From positions 62,001-126,000 of the forward strand of contig NCSJ02000031.1 in assembly GCA_002812745.2 (NCBI GenBank): a stretch of 64,000 nt of DNA, given 5' to 3'. The DNA is from Scytalidium lignicola (taxonomy: Eukaryota > Ascomycota > Leotiomycetes). Position numbers and translations under genes: made by a program. Below are positions 12,108 through 23,057 of the stretch, piece by piece. Numbering within the stretch: position 1 is the stretch's first letter; each line of letters starts with the position of its first letter. The notes under the pieces were generated by a model that did not search any database, was not told the DNA's origin, and worked only from the letters and a program-made list of their open reading frames with translations.

Positions 12108-12643
12108 TAATTGAGAGACCGGACTTGTTGGAAATCATGGAAGAATGTATAGTAGTTGATATACTAAGATTGTTGAAATTTATTAACATAACTAATATTA
12201 AACAAAATTGTAGTTTGAGGTGTTTGAAGGTGATAGGACCATAAATATAGATACTTCATACTATAATATTCCTTTCCCAATATTTCAGGATCTGCCGTAT
12301 TAGATGCATGGAGAGTTCATCCTTGGAATTAAATGAAGACTGTTATTACAAATGGAAACACATCTAATAGGCATGAATTATTTTTTGCAAAACATGGACG
12401 TTTAGGACCCTAATACATCTAACTTAATAAGAGAATGTGAAGTCATTAATCTACACTAATTCTTCCTAGTCCGTGAACAAACCACAAAGCCTCTTAGCTA
12501 AAGTGGAAATAAACCCATTACGGTTTCTAAAGAGCATATCCCTTAGTTGTGTTATACATGACAAACAAGAATGAATAGGAGTTTTATTTGCGGTTAACAG
12601 ATCCATGTCTTCAGTACCAAAGACGACCGCCAGGAAGTCACAA
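12108..12643. other. intergenic spacer
   Basis: AT-rich 3' flank of the D123-like gene and of the broken locus. No gene or clear repeat seen. Confidence 0.55.
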
Positions 12644-13938
12644 TTAGTCTTGAAGGAATTGGTTCTTAACCTCGACTACATTATTTCTGATGGACAAGGG
12701 GCTATCATTGCCAGGTGAAGTTGCAGAGGGTGGATCTTTGGTGTCAGAGGTTGGATGATCTAGAATTTCTTCGGATAGTAGGAGGTTAAGAGCATTGGCA
12801 ACGGTCAAGCTTGGTCGAAGTTTCAGTGCAAGATGCTTTTAAAATAGGAAGACAAGCTCCACACCGGATGTGCTGGAGGATGTTGGTCTCAGCAACCCTG
12901 CAAAATGCTACGCATTCTGGTAAGGCCAGTGCGAGAGTATCCAAGATGCACTCTGTCTTTTGAAGTCCCAATCGATTCATTCTAATACCATTGGTAAGTA
13001 AAAATGGGTTGTCTAAGTTTGATATAGCTACTTACTTATATCCAAATCCCTTGGGTAGAAATACAAGGATTCCTGGTCCAAAAATACCAACTATATAGCC
13101 TACAACTCGTTGTTCTTGAAGTTTGTTGTTTAGCTGATTACCTGTGATATTCAGCTGGGCGCTGAGATATCGAAGGATGTTGGTGCGGGTATCCACGCCA
13201 TGAGACTGACGATATCCATGTTGAGCTAAGAAAGCACGTATCTCCGCACCATCCCTACCCTCTGCTTTTCCTCGTAATTCGGCCCAGCTAAGAAAGAGAT
13301 CATATGCATGAAGAGTCCGTTGTATCAATGGTAAGACTCGTGTACACTCTTCTTTCTTGCGATATCATCTAGAATAGCGTTGAAAGAAATCTCGGACTTC
13401 TGGCAATAACGTAGTATCCTCGGCCCGTTGAGCTGCTAAAACGCCACTGTCTACTTCTTGACTATTCTCTGGATCATCATCCATCTCATCAACTAGTCGA
13501 TATAACCGCTCTTGAAATCCCTCTCCAAACATGTCGTGAAAAAAGTAGTTTACAAGATTCTGGATCTGGGTCGCGGGTAATTGAACAGGAGTCATGATAT
13601 TACNTTTTTTTGTTTGTATACGCTAACTGTTCAAGAGTTTTCCCAAATGACTTAGCCGCTAGATCAAGTTCTCTTATGTCACGGTCTTTTGTGATTCGTA
13701 CAGTGATCGGTTTGATTTGGATGTCGGAAGTTGAACTTGTAGACTTGTCAGTATTGGGGGTGTTTCCTCTCATGGTATCAGAACCCTCCAGTTTTTGTTG
13801 ACTGGGAGTGTCAGAAGCATGATCTTCCCTCTCAGTCTGAAACTTGAGAGTAGGACTAAGAGAAGGTTTGTTCTCTTGAGTTTCAGAGTTAATAACACTG
13901 TTGACAGGAGGGAGATTTATATTTAAGGCATGGGACAT
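12644..13938 (-). pseudogene. unknown protein gene, interrupted (ORF B of a two-ORF locus)
   Basis: I do not recognise this gene. Reading from 13938 down: a polar Ser/Thr/Pro/Asn-rich N-terminus of about 90 residues, then a long helix-rich region. The frame passes an N at 13604 (dropping it keeps frame), meets an in-frame TGA at 13365-13367, and resumes in the same frame. It crosses a well-formed intron (about 12980-13002, GTAAGT start) into a Cys-containing helical segment. One surplus A in the run near 12838-12841 then shifts the frame; the following frame stays open with protein-like sequence to a TAA at 12644. Total is about 400 codons. One nonsense codon and one indel argue for decay, although the indel could be base-calling error. 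Candidates: a capsid or nucleoprotein-like insertion of mycoviral origin, a transposon gag, or a lineage-specific gene. Confidence 0.6.
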
Positions 13939-13953
13939 TGATATAATAAATCT

Positions 13954-14390
13954 CTAAAGGTTGATCATTTGTTCGTTGCGGTCGTCAAGGCTGAGATTTT
14001 GTATCGTATCTTCAATGTCTCTAACGGACTGAGGAAGGGAAGCGTTAGTACAAAAGTATTGTAGAGATTGGAATTATACTTGCCTGGAGCATACGCTCAT
14101 TAAAGAGCATTGAAGGTTCCATATCTCTTATAGCTTCATCTATAAGTTAGAGGATAAAGCCGTAATGCGGGCGTATTCGTGTTTTGTGTAAGGAATATAA
14201 TTGCCATACGCGAACATTAGAAACGCGTCCTTAGCTTTGGTGGGGCCATGCAGTTGTTTTGTTTGTTTATATTTAGCAACCATAAAGTTGCTAATGTAGA
14301 TGAATTTATTATGCGGGACGCCAAAACTCGAAGTTTAGGCAAATGGCCTTGGTATCTGATCGGTGGGATATTTTGGGCAATTAGTAAATA
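13954..14390 (-). pseudogene. unknown protein fragment upstream of ORF B (ORF A)
   Basis: A second protein-like stretch on the same strand ends with a TAG at 13954-13956, only 15 bases before the ATG of ORF B. Clear coding-like segments appear in successive frames: one around 14217-14310 with MVAKYKQTKQLHGPTKAKDA, one containing EAIRDMEPSMLFNERML near 14090-14140, and a last one with SVRDIEDTIQNLSLDD. Between the latter two is an intron-like block with a GC donor, a TACTAAC branch site and CTTCCTCAG acceptor. The first two are joined only across a one-base shift near 14150. No family recognised. It looks like a degraded gene or 5' part of the same locus as ORF B. Confidence 0.45.
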
Positions 14391-14467
14391 GAAGGAAACG
14401 AAATGTAAAAGAGAAAAACTTATTTGCATAACTTCTCACAATGATTCATGGCATACTATATCAGAAT

Positions 14468-15142
14468 TCATGTTCTCTGTTGCCATAGTCTTGTAATTGC
14501 TAGCCCAGTCCCTTCAACAATAAGTTCATGCTCGTTCTCGTGAATTCTATTTTCCAGCCCCTCCAATGACTCTCCTGTCTTGCATTCAATTTCTCTAACC
14601 AAGATAGGCTCGCCTCTATCCACCACATCCGTTACGAAATGAACCATAATACCTGTTCTACCATTCTCCAATTTCCCATTTTGGAAATCCTCATATGCTC
14701 GCTTTATAGCACCAGCACCATCGTACTTCCCGGGAAGGGCTGGATGGATATTTATAACAGGGAGTTTCTTTTCTTTCAATGGATCTAAAAAGGTGGGTGC
14801 AAGAATGTGCATCCACCCGGCACATACAATTATATCAGGCAAGTCTAAAAGGATCAAGTCTGCAAGGTCTGCATCGTATTTTTCTCGAGCCTGCTGTCTC
14901 ACCACTGGGTCCTTCTCCCCCAAGGTGAGGTATTTGCCTTTCGAATAGAGATTATGGTAGGTAGTAGGAATAGAAGCTTCTTTAGCACGGATAAGGCCGA
15001 AGGCATCCTTTTTATTCGAAATGACTCTAACGATGGTTACATTAGGAAGTTGGTTTTTGGTCGCATCAATAAGTGCTTGTAAATTAGACCCGTTGCCGGA
15101 TATGAGAACCGTTATTTTCGTAGGTGGTGAAGTGTGAGACAT
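14468..15142 (-). CDS. ADE8: phosphoribosylglycinamide formyltransferase (GAR transformylase)
   Basis: Third step of de novo purine synthesis: transfers formyl from 10-formyltetrahydrofolate to GAR. Single exon, 224 aa. The N-terminal ITVLISGNGSNLQALIDA is the phosphoribosyl-binding segment. The catalytic Asn and His are in INIHPALPGKYDGAGA and the catalytic Asp in HFVTDVVDRGEP. I start at 15142 (MSHTS) because the conserved core begins a few residues later; an in-frame ATG at 15187 adds 15 residues. It is a monofunctional enzyme as in yeasts and other fungi. It lies about 5 kb from ADE4. Confidence 0.95.
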   Translation of the reverse strand: MSHTSPPTKITVLISGNGSNLQALIDATKNQLPNVTIVRVISNKKDAFGLIRAKEASIPTTYHNLYSKGKYLTLGEKDPVVRQQAREKYDADLADLILLDLPDIIVCAGWMHILAPTFLDPLKEKKLPVINIHPALPGKYDGAGAIKRAYEDFQNGKLENGRTGIMVHFVTDVVDRGEPILVREIECKTGESLEGLENRIHENEHELIVEGTGLAITRLWQQRT

Positions 15143-15536
15143 ATCTAGAGCTTTGGATAGTAAGCAATCGAGGACATTTAGAATCACAATTGGGAGAGAC
15201 TTGCTTTGTAGCTATAATGAATAGTAGTCGATGAGGTTACCCGTAAAAAAAAAAGTTTCAAGACCGTTTATCTTATCACGCAGCATAGCCACTTGGCGGG
15301 GTTTGGATTCAGTGATATGGGTGGCTGAGGTGGCACGGGTGGCTAGGCCGGTTGTTTTTGTGCCTGAGGCGGTGAAGAAATCGCTAAGAAATTTCAGACC
15401 TTAACCTGGTCGAAAACTTATCTTACTGATAGCAACAGAAATTCTCGCGATGCTCAGGAATCTTCGATATTTCCCAATTGCATTTTTAAACAACGACCAC
15501 AACTGATCCTAGCCCTTACTCAGTTTGAGCGCAACA
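15143..15536. other. divergent promoter region, ADE8 and Utp30-like gene
   Basis: About 390 bases shared by two divergent genes. Contains an A run at 15247-15256 and a repetitive GGTGGCTGAGGTGGCACGGG stretch near 15320-15340. No gene. Confidence 0.55.
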
Positions 15537-16769
15537 ATGGCGCCAAATGCTGCAGCTCTGACCACTAAGGTGTCGTCTGGAAGTCCATACCAGCTCGATA
15601 AATCCCAGGTAAGTTATTTCGTTCCCTTTGAGAAATTGTCGTGTATGCTAACCATTCCCTAGACATTAAAAGCTTCTAAGGCTCTTCTCAAGCATATAAA
15701 GGAATCGGAAAAAGAAAAGGAACAAGTAAATGGAAAGAAAAACCTTCTTGCTGCTGATGATGGCGACGAAGAGCCTGAAGCTGACTTGACACCTATCTGG
15801 CTCACTCTTACTACCAAAAAGCATATTACGAACGAGACAAAGCTGAAGCCTGGCAAAGTTCCCCTGCCACATCCTCTGAATACATCTCCAAATACAACAA
15901 TCTGTCTGATTACTGCAGACCCGCAGCGCACATTCAAAGATATTGTCGCCTCACCCACATTTCCGGCAGATCTTGCTCCTCGAATTAGCCGTGTTATTGG
16001 TGTCTCTAAGATCAAAGCCAAATTTACGCAATACGAAGCGCAACGCAAATTATTCGCTGAGCACGACATATTCTGCGCTGATGACAGGATTATCACTCAA
16101 TTGCCTAAGCTTTTAGGGAAGACCTTTTACAAATCAACCACCAAACGACCAATTCCAGTGTCTTTACAGGCCCCTGCGCCTAGGACTGAAGGGAAGCGAA
16201 TTGCTCGTGCAAAAACGGATGGTGCTCCTCGTGCTGCGGAACCCAAGCAGATAGCAGCTGAGATTGTAAAAGCCATCCAAGGAGCGCTTGTGCACTTATC
16301 GTCATCAACAAACACTTCCGTTAAGGTGGGCTATGCTTCGTGGGAGCCAGAGAAAGTGGCAGAAAATGTAGAGGCTGTTGTTGCCTCCTTGACCGACAAA
16401 TTCGTGCCGAAGAAGTGGAGAGGCGTTAAGGCTATCCATATCAAAGGCCCGGAGACCGCAGCTCTCCCAATTTGGTTGGCTGATGAGTTATGGGTAGATG
16501 ATGCCGATGTTCTGGATGATGCCGAGGCTGAAGAGAAACAAAAATCCATTGCTGCAAATGTTGGAAAGAAGAGAAAAGCCCTCAGAGAAGAGGAGAATAA
16601 GGCAAAGAAGACGAAAGTGGCTGATAGCAACGATGATAAGCTAGATACCGAAATAGCCCTGCGAAAGGAGTCATTGAAGAAGCAGAAGGAGGCTGCCGCA
16701 AAGGATGTGGAAGATAATGTACCGAAAGCAATAAAATCCGGGAAGAAAGCAAAAGCTTTGAAGGCCTGA
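15537..16769 (+). CDS. ribosomal L1-domain protein, Utp30/Cic1-like ribosome biogenesis factor
   Basis: Nucleolar protein with a ribosomal L1 fold, expected to act in pre-rRNA processing. Two exons, 15537-15608 and 15663-16769, give 392 aa in frame. Residues ~70-250 form the L1-like domain, with the characteristic stretch TKKHITNETKLKPGKVPLPH and the segment RQLFAEHDIFCADDRI-type (here KLFAEHDIFCADDRIITQLP). The C-terminus is a Lys/Glu-rich coiled tail (KKRKALREEENKAKKTK), common in nucleolar proteins. I favour Utp30 over Cic1 by general appearance but cannot separate the two. Confidence 0.88.
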
Positions 16770-17321
16770 TTTGGAGCTGTAAGCTGGTAGATGAGCTATA
16801 GCTTCTCATTGCTTGGTGTTTATGGCGTTGGTGGTGGGTATAAAGACCCCTTTTGTCAGGAAACTTTATTGTAGAATACTGCATTATGAGACAAAAATAG
16901 GAGTACCTGCTCTGCGTTCATCCACGTCGTGTGGTTTCAACTAGCGAAGTCATCACCCTATGTATGGCTAACCAACCGAGTTGACAGAGGCATCAAAAGT
17001 AATCATGGTAACCGATTCTGACAGCTGCCGAAAGCTGTCTGAATATTGAGGAATTCTGTAATAGACCAATTATTATGGATTAATAAAAAGCATTGAGTTT
17101 CCAACTCGTTTGACATCCAATGGTGATTTCGCCTTGCTAGAACAGTCGCTTACAATTCGCTTATTGTTTGAGTCACAACCGAATAACCGGACATTTTTAC
17201 ATTTGGCCATCGAGCAAAACTGCCCCGCTCATTTTCACCTTTGCATCTTCTTATAACGGCCCTCCTTTTGGTATCAAAACATCAACTCTACAACAAGTTC
17301 CTCAAGATCATCGGCCTCAAG
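16770..17321. other. intergenic spacer and BRF1 promoter
   Basis: No gene found between the Utp30-like stop and the Brf1 start. The BRF1 leader contains out-of-frame and in-frame upstream ATGs (for example 17241). Confidence 0.55.
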
Positions 17322-19654
17322 ATGGGGCGTCCTTCAAAGCCTCTTCCGCCTCGCCGGCCAAATCCTATCTCTCGCATGAAGCCTGTGCGAGAGCCCACTA
17401 AATCCGCTGCGATGGCCCCTCCTCGAGGGCCATTGGCGCAGCGCGCATGTCCGAATAAGGAATGTACTGCACCGAAGATTGAAGATGGTATATGCCACAA
17501 TTGCGGTACCATTTTGGATGATTCCAATATTGTTTCCGAGGTGCAGTTTGGAGAAAACTCAACTGGAGCTGCTGTCGTGGTGGGGAGTTTCATTGGCGAG
17601 GATCAGGGTGCCGCAAGGAGTATGGGCCCTGCATTTCGAAGAGCTGGGGGCGGGACTGAGGATAGAGAATCTACCATCAGAGAAGGTAAGTCTTTCACGT
17701 CTTTAATCCCCTTGAAGATCTCTAACTTCTGTAGGAAAACGTATTATGCAATCATTGGCAAATCAACTTAATGTCCCAGAATCTGTTGTTAACAGTGGTG
17801 TCCAGATCTTCAAGCTTGTAAGACCCCTACTTTTTATGATGAATATAATAATCACTAATGTCGCCTAGGCCGCTATGAATAACTTCATCCAAGGCCGTAG
17901 AACCGAGCATGTCGCTGCAGTATGTCTGTATAGTGCATGCCGAAAGGAGCGGCCTTGCAGAGTTATGTTAATTGATTTTGCTGACAAAGTTCAAGTAGGT
18001 GCTATTCCTATCCACATTAAATAGACAATGTTGATTAACAACGATCAGGTTAATGTTTTCAAACTTGGGCATACTTTCAAAGCCTTACATTCAGCAATTA
18101 CGTTAGCCAAGGATGGAATTAGACCCGTCCTCCCAGAAGACTTAATCTATCGGTTTGCCTCCAAACTCGAATTTGGATTGATGACTTCCAAAGTAGCGGA
18201 GGACGCAGTTAGGATGGTCCAGCGAATGAGCCTGGACTGGATGGTTATGGGTAGAAGACGTGAGTCAATTTCCTTATGAAATCCATTGCTGATCTAATAG
18301 ATATGTAGCTTCTGGTGTTTGCGGTGCCTGTCTTATCCTAGCGGCGCGCATGAACAATTTTAGGAGAACAATTACGGAAGTCGTATATATCGTCAAAGTC
18401 ACAACTCATACCATTCAGAAGCGTCTCGACGAGTTCAAATTGACTGCTAGTAGTGCTCTCACGGTAGAAGAGTTTTTGAACAACGAATTTTTAGAGTCGC
18501 GACATGACCCACCGTCATTTTACCGCAAATCAGAAGAATTTCTGAAAACTCAGAAGACAAGGAAGCGGAAGCGTGCTACCGATGTTGAAGACGGCGAAAC
18601 GGAAGAGACCGTGGATGAGAATGGTACGAACGAGGATCATCCAGATCAAAGTCCGCAAACTGGAGATCCTCAGCCTTCTCAAAGTCCAGAACTATCCACA
18701 ACTCCGGAGGCTCGAATAGATGCCGATGGTTTTGCTATTCCAGCTCTACCATCTCCGAAGGAAATTCCAATTGATCCAGGTCTTGTTGATGACGCCATTG
18801 AAGATCAGTCCGGAACCTCATTTGACAAGCTTGTTGCTCAGTTTGGAGATGCTGATAATAATGATGGGGAGGACGATGTTGCATTGCTTGATGCTGCCAC
18901 TCAAAACGGAAGAAGAGGTAGGAATGTTGGGCCGCAATTCGAACTAGATGAGGACTGGATTGAGAAGGAGAAGGAAATCGAAGACACAATTTCCGAAATC
19001 ATTAACGATCCTAATTCCGAGAGGCACGCTATAGAATTCGCTAAAGTTGAGAAACGTGTGGCTCTTAATATGCTGCTTGAGGAGGCTGAGAATCCTAAAA
19101 AGCTAGTAAACATGGACGTTCATATCGGAGAAGATGAATTTGCAGACGATCCTGAGGTTCTCAATTGTGTACTGCCCCCAGAGGAAGTGCTCAAGAAGGA
19201 GAAGTTGTGGGTCAACGAGAACAAATCCTGGCTCCGTAAGCAACAGCAAAAGATCTATGCTAAAAAGATGGCAGAAGCTGGACCGCCAAAAGCTAAACGG
19301 AATCGAAAGAAGAAGCCGAGGATTGGTGAAGGTCAAACAAGTGCTGCTAGCACGCCAGCCGAGGCAGCCGTCAATGCCTTGAAAGAGAGAAGTTGGAGTA
19401 AGAGGATCAATTACGAAGCTATCCGCGGCATGTTTGAGGAGTCTGGCCTTGGAAGTGCAGCTACTAGCCGTGTTACCAGCCGAGCTGGAAGTACAATAGC
19501 AGGCTCCGTTGCGGACTCCGATGCTCAATCAGTTGCTAGTGAGAGCGTGGCTGATGAAGCTGAGTCAAGTCCTGCAGAGAGTGATATTGATGTTGACAAT
19601 ACTATCACGGATGATTTCGATAATGATGGCTATGACGATGACGGTATGGATTAG
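17322..19654 (+). CDS. BRF1: TFIIIB subunit Brf1 (Pol III initiation factor)
   Basis: Recruits RNA polymerase III to tRNA and 5S genes as part of TFIIIB. Five exons, 17322-17685, 17735-17817, 17869-17994, 18049-18259 and 18309-19654, give 709 aa with all junctions in phase. The N-terminal zinc ribbon is CPNKEC...CHNCG (about residues 43-66). Two cyclin-like repeats follow, including VPESVVNSGVQIFKL and VCGACLILAARMNNFRRT. The C-terminal half is acidic, with the Brf1 homology block around SWSKRINYEAIRGMFEE. The start at 17322 is uncertain: a Pro/Arg-rich lead of 31 residues precedes a second Met (MAPPRG) that more closely matches usual Brf1 starts. Confidence 0.93.
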
Positions 19655-20127
19655 TGGTCATTATAATATAACTTGGGAGTTTGGCGGCAATAAATACTTG
19701 GAAACGGCAAGGGGATAACTAGGCGTTCTGGGTAAGGAAAAGCATTTTATAGGATATACTAAGCAGCACTGATACATCGGTCCGGGCGNTTTGAAAGAAA
19801 TTGGAGAGGCTTAGGATATCACTGGAAATACCCAATTATCGTAGGTTAAGGATATAAAGTTCACACGTGCTCCAATACGATCAAAGATAAATGTTAATTG
19901 CTGCAAAGTCTAAAAAGTGGGGAGGCCGTCGATAACCGATAAGATAGATAAGCGAGATATTTTCGGTATTCCAAATCAAATTTTATTGCCCCTCCAAGCG
20001 TGCCCACAACTGCCGTCAATCCCTCTTCCTTAACCTCCCCGTAAATTCCGCTCTCCCATCCATCTGCGAGAGCACTATCCTTCTTTCCTATATTTCTCTT
20101 TTTTTTAATGAAAGGCTGTTAATCGCA
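19655..20127. other. intergenic spacer and ADE4 promoter
   Basis: Contains an N at 19789 and a pyrimidine-rich leader (19985-20110) before the ADE4 start. No gene. Confidence 0.55.
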
Positions 20128-22010
20128 ATGTGTGGTATTGTCGCCGTTATCCATGCGGACGCCAAGTCCGTATCTGCCGCCGCAGATATTCACGATGCGT
20201 TATACCTGCTACAACACCGTGGGCAAGACGCGTGTGGAATAACAACCTGTGCTGCAGGTGGAAGGGTGTACCAGTGCAAGGGTAATGGGATGGCCTCAAA
20301 GAAAGTATTCCATCTTTTTTTGTAAATTTTGTTTAATAACAAGTTTTTAGAGTTTTCCAAGATGGCGATCGGATACAGGATCTCCCTGGGTTCATGGGAC
20401 TGGGACATTTGCGATACCCTACGGCTGGCACATCTTCAAATACCGAAGCACAACCTATGTTCGTTAATGCTCCACATGGGTTGGCTATAACGCATAACGG
20501 CAACTTGATCAATGCTGCGGAACTGAAGAGATATTTAGACCAGGAAGCTCACCGACATATCAATACGGACAGCGACAGCGAGCTGATGCTGAACATTTTC
20601 GCCAACGAACTCAATGAGACGGGAAAGGCCCGTGTAAATGCCGATGATTGCTTTGCTGCATTGAAGAGGACTTATGCTCGCTGTGAGGGTGCATGGGCCT
20701 GTATTGCTATGATTGCAGGTAAGTGTGGGGCGAGCTTGAAGAACAACCTTATGAGCTAACTCCGTAATCAGGCTTTGGAATTATCGCATTTCGGGACCCG
20801 CAAGGTATACGACCTTTACTTCTCGGTTCGCGGAAAGTTGGGAACGACGAGGGACTCGATTACATGGCTGCTTCAGAATCAGTTGCCCTGCAATACTTTG
20901 GTTGCCGATCCGAGGACATCAGAGATATTCAGCCCGGTGAAGCCGTTATACTGGAGAAGGGCAAATCTCCAAGATTCTTCCAGGTTGTGCCTAAGTCGGA
21001 ATGCGCTCTCCGTTTAGATATATTTGAACACGTATATCTTTCACGACCAGACTCGTATATAGATGGGATCAGTGTCTACGCTAGTCGTAGGAATATGGGG
21101 TTCAAGTTGGCTTCGAGGATCGAAAAAGTCCTTGGGAAGGAGGCTCTCTCTGAAATTGATGTTGTGATTCCTATTCCAGAAACTTCGAATGCTGCAGCTC
21201 GAACGGTGGCCCAGTACCTTGGAAAGGAACTCGCAGATGGGTTTGTCAAGAACCGGTATATTTTCAGGACTTTTATCTTGCCAAATCAAAAGCTTCGACG
21301 AGCAGGTGTAAGGAGGAAATTGAACGCCATTGAGTCCGAATTCAGGGGGCGAAATGTCCTGCTTGTTGACGATAGCATTGTTCGAGGAACTACCAGCAAG
21401 CAGATTGTCCAGATGGCAAGAGAAGCCGGTGCAAAGAAGATTATCTTTGCAAGTTGTTCTCCTCCAATCACGTGAGTATCATTTCATTCTCAACAATCAA
21501 TATCAGCAATAACAGTTCTGTTCCAGGCACCCTCACATTTACGGCATTGACTTGGCAACCAAATCAGAACTTATTGCCTACCATCGTACCTCTGAACAAA
21601 TTGCACAAGAAATTGGTGCCGACGAAGTTATCTACCAAAGTCTCGAAGATCTTGTTGCCGCCTGTGCTGAGCTGTCACCCCGCGACCCCAAAACCCAGGA
21701 ATTCGAAGTAGGCGTCTTTACCGGAAAGTATTGCACCCCCGTAGACGAAGGCTACCTAGAACACCTCGAGGAAGTGCGGGGCGAAAAGAAGAAGAACAAG
21801 CAGACGAATGGACATCTGGTGAACGTTCAAGCCGTGGAAGAGAGCCTGAAGACGATACAAGGTGGACAGGACCTACACGATTTGAAACGGGCAATTTTGA
21901 ACAATGTCAGCAAGACGCTTGAGAGTGCGAATGGGGACGACAAGCGGACTGCTGAGGCGAGGGACACACAAGATCCTAGCTTGCACAACCTCAATGACCA
22001 TAAGCCATAA
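20128..22010 (+). CDS. ADE4: amidophosphoribosyltransferase (glutamine PRPP amidotransferase)
   Basis: First committed step of purine synthesis: makes 5-phosphoribosylamine from PRPP and glutamine. Exons about 20128-20304, 20351-20718, 20772-21471 and 21527-22010. The protein starts MCGIVAV, so Cys2 becomes the N-terminal nucleophile of the glutaminase domain without a propeptide. [11 protein letters not shown] and GHLRYPTAG complete that domain; [14 protein letters not shown] is the PRPP-binding loop of the transferase domain. The exons sum to 1729 bases, one over a whole number of codons. The surplus is at the exon 1 donor, around CAAAGAAAGTATTC (20297-20310); dropping one A would give 575 aa. 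I treat this as a base-calling error. The acidic/Lys-rich C-terminal tail is typical of fungal copies. Confidence 0.94.
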
Positions 22011-23057
22011 TCACCCAAGTGGGACGTTTAGTTTGGCTGTCTTTCCCCGCCTTCTCTTTGTTTTTTTGGTGCTGGGATTAGATTGCACAAAAGGTTAGAT
22101 TTTTCTACGTCCGCTTGGAGAATCTCTCTTCTACATTTCTTTATATCAGTCTCTTAAAGTGTTTCACCTTTTCCTTCGACAGATTTTTTGTATATATGGG
22201 GGCCTGGTCTTGCATTTGCCTGAGGTAGACNAAAAAACCACTAAAATGGAGAGCATATAACCTAGACGAATAAAGCATTAAGCACTTTGCCTTAGATAAA
22301 TCACTGGAAAAAACAAATGCTCCCACCCGTTAAACAGTTCGGCATCTAAACACGGATAAAGTCTTTGTCGTGATCGTAAATTAAACATTTTCCAAAACGT
22401 GAATTGTAGGATGACAATAAGGATAGTTAAGGCGCGAAAGCATGATTTATCGTCTGATGCGAACCGTGCACGTGTGATCTGTGCGTCCGACGGGAGACCA
22501 GACGTGCAACAAAACTCGGATACGTACTCCGTACTTAGGCGATGTTGCACCGACGAATCAGCGGTCGGGAGACACAAGCTTTTGTTGCACATCTTACGGT
22601 AAGGTCGACGGCAATTTCAACCTACTATTTCACGTGTTGAATAATCGAGAGACATTGTTTCCTCTCTCCTCTTCATTCAGTTTTGTTACAGTACTAGATC
22701 GTTAGGAACGGGCTTGATCAAAGATACATCTGGAGTTTTGTGAGACTTCATATCGATAATTGCAGTCTATTCTTTCTGTTTCATCTATCTCTATATCTAT
22801 GTCTATTCTCATCTCCTCTCTATCGACAGGGCATGGTCATGATAAATCAGGTAAGAAAGTAGTCATTTTGAAAGCTATATATCTGTCGACTCTTATCTCG
22901 TCGTGATTCATAGCACAGCTATGGGGGGTATGTATAAAAATTGGGAGGTATTTCCACCCAGGGTATCAAGCCTATATGAGATTCCATGAGAAGACACTTC
23001 AAGTGTCATCCAAGTCCCACACATCAGTATACCAAACATCCAGTTTGGTCAAATACT
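22011..23057. other. convergent intergenic spacer with an inverted repeat
   Basis: Between the 3' ends of ADE4 and the sugar transporter. It includes an N at 22231, CT-rich tracts (22775-22830) and the short inverted repeat at 22501-22593, listed separately. No gene. Confidence 0.55.
22501..22593. repeat. short inverted-repeat element (GTGCAACAAAA ends)
   Basis: The left end GACGTGCAACAAAACT (22501) and right end GCTTTTGTTGCACATC (22578-22593) are near-perfect inverted repeats around a 60-base middle. The 18-base string CAGACGTGCAACAAAACT at 22499-22516 recurs exactly at 34522-34539, which suggests a dispersed family. No coding capacity. Origin as a small MITE is an inference. Confidence 0.5.

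Noticed and set aside
12108..14467. long terminal repeats flanking the broken locus
   Set aside because: No matching direct or inverted ends were seen on either side by eye.
14468..22010. a co-regulated purine gene cluster
   Set aside because: ADE8 and ADE4 are separated by two unrelated genes with their own promoters, and I saw no shared regulatory motif.
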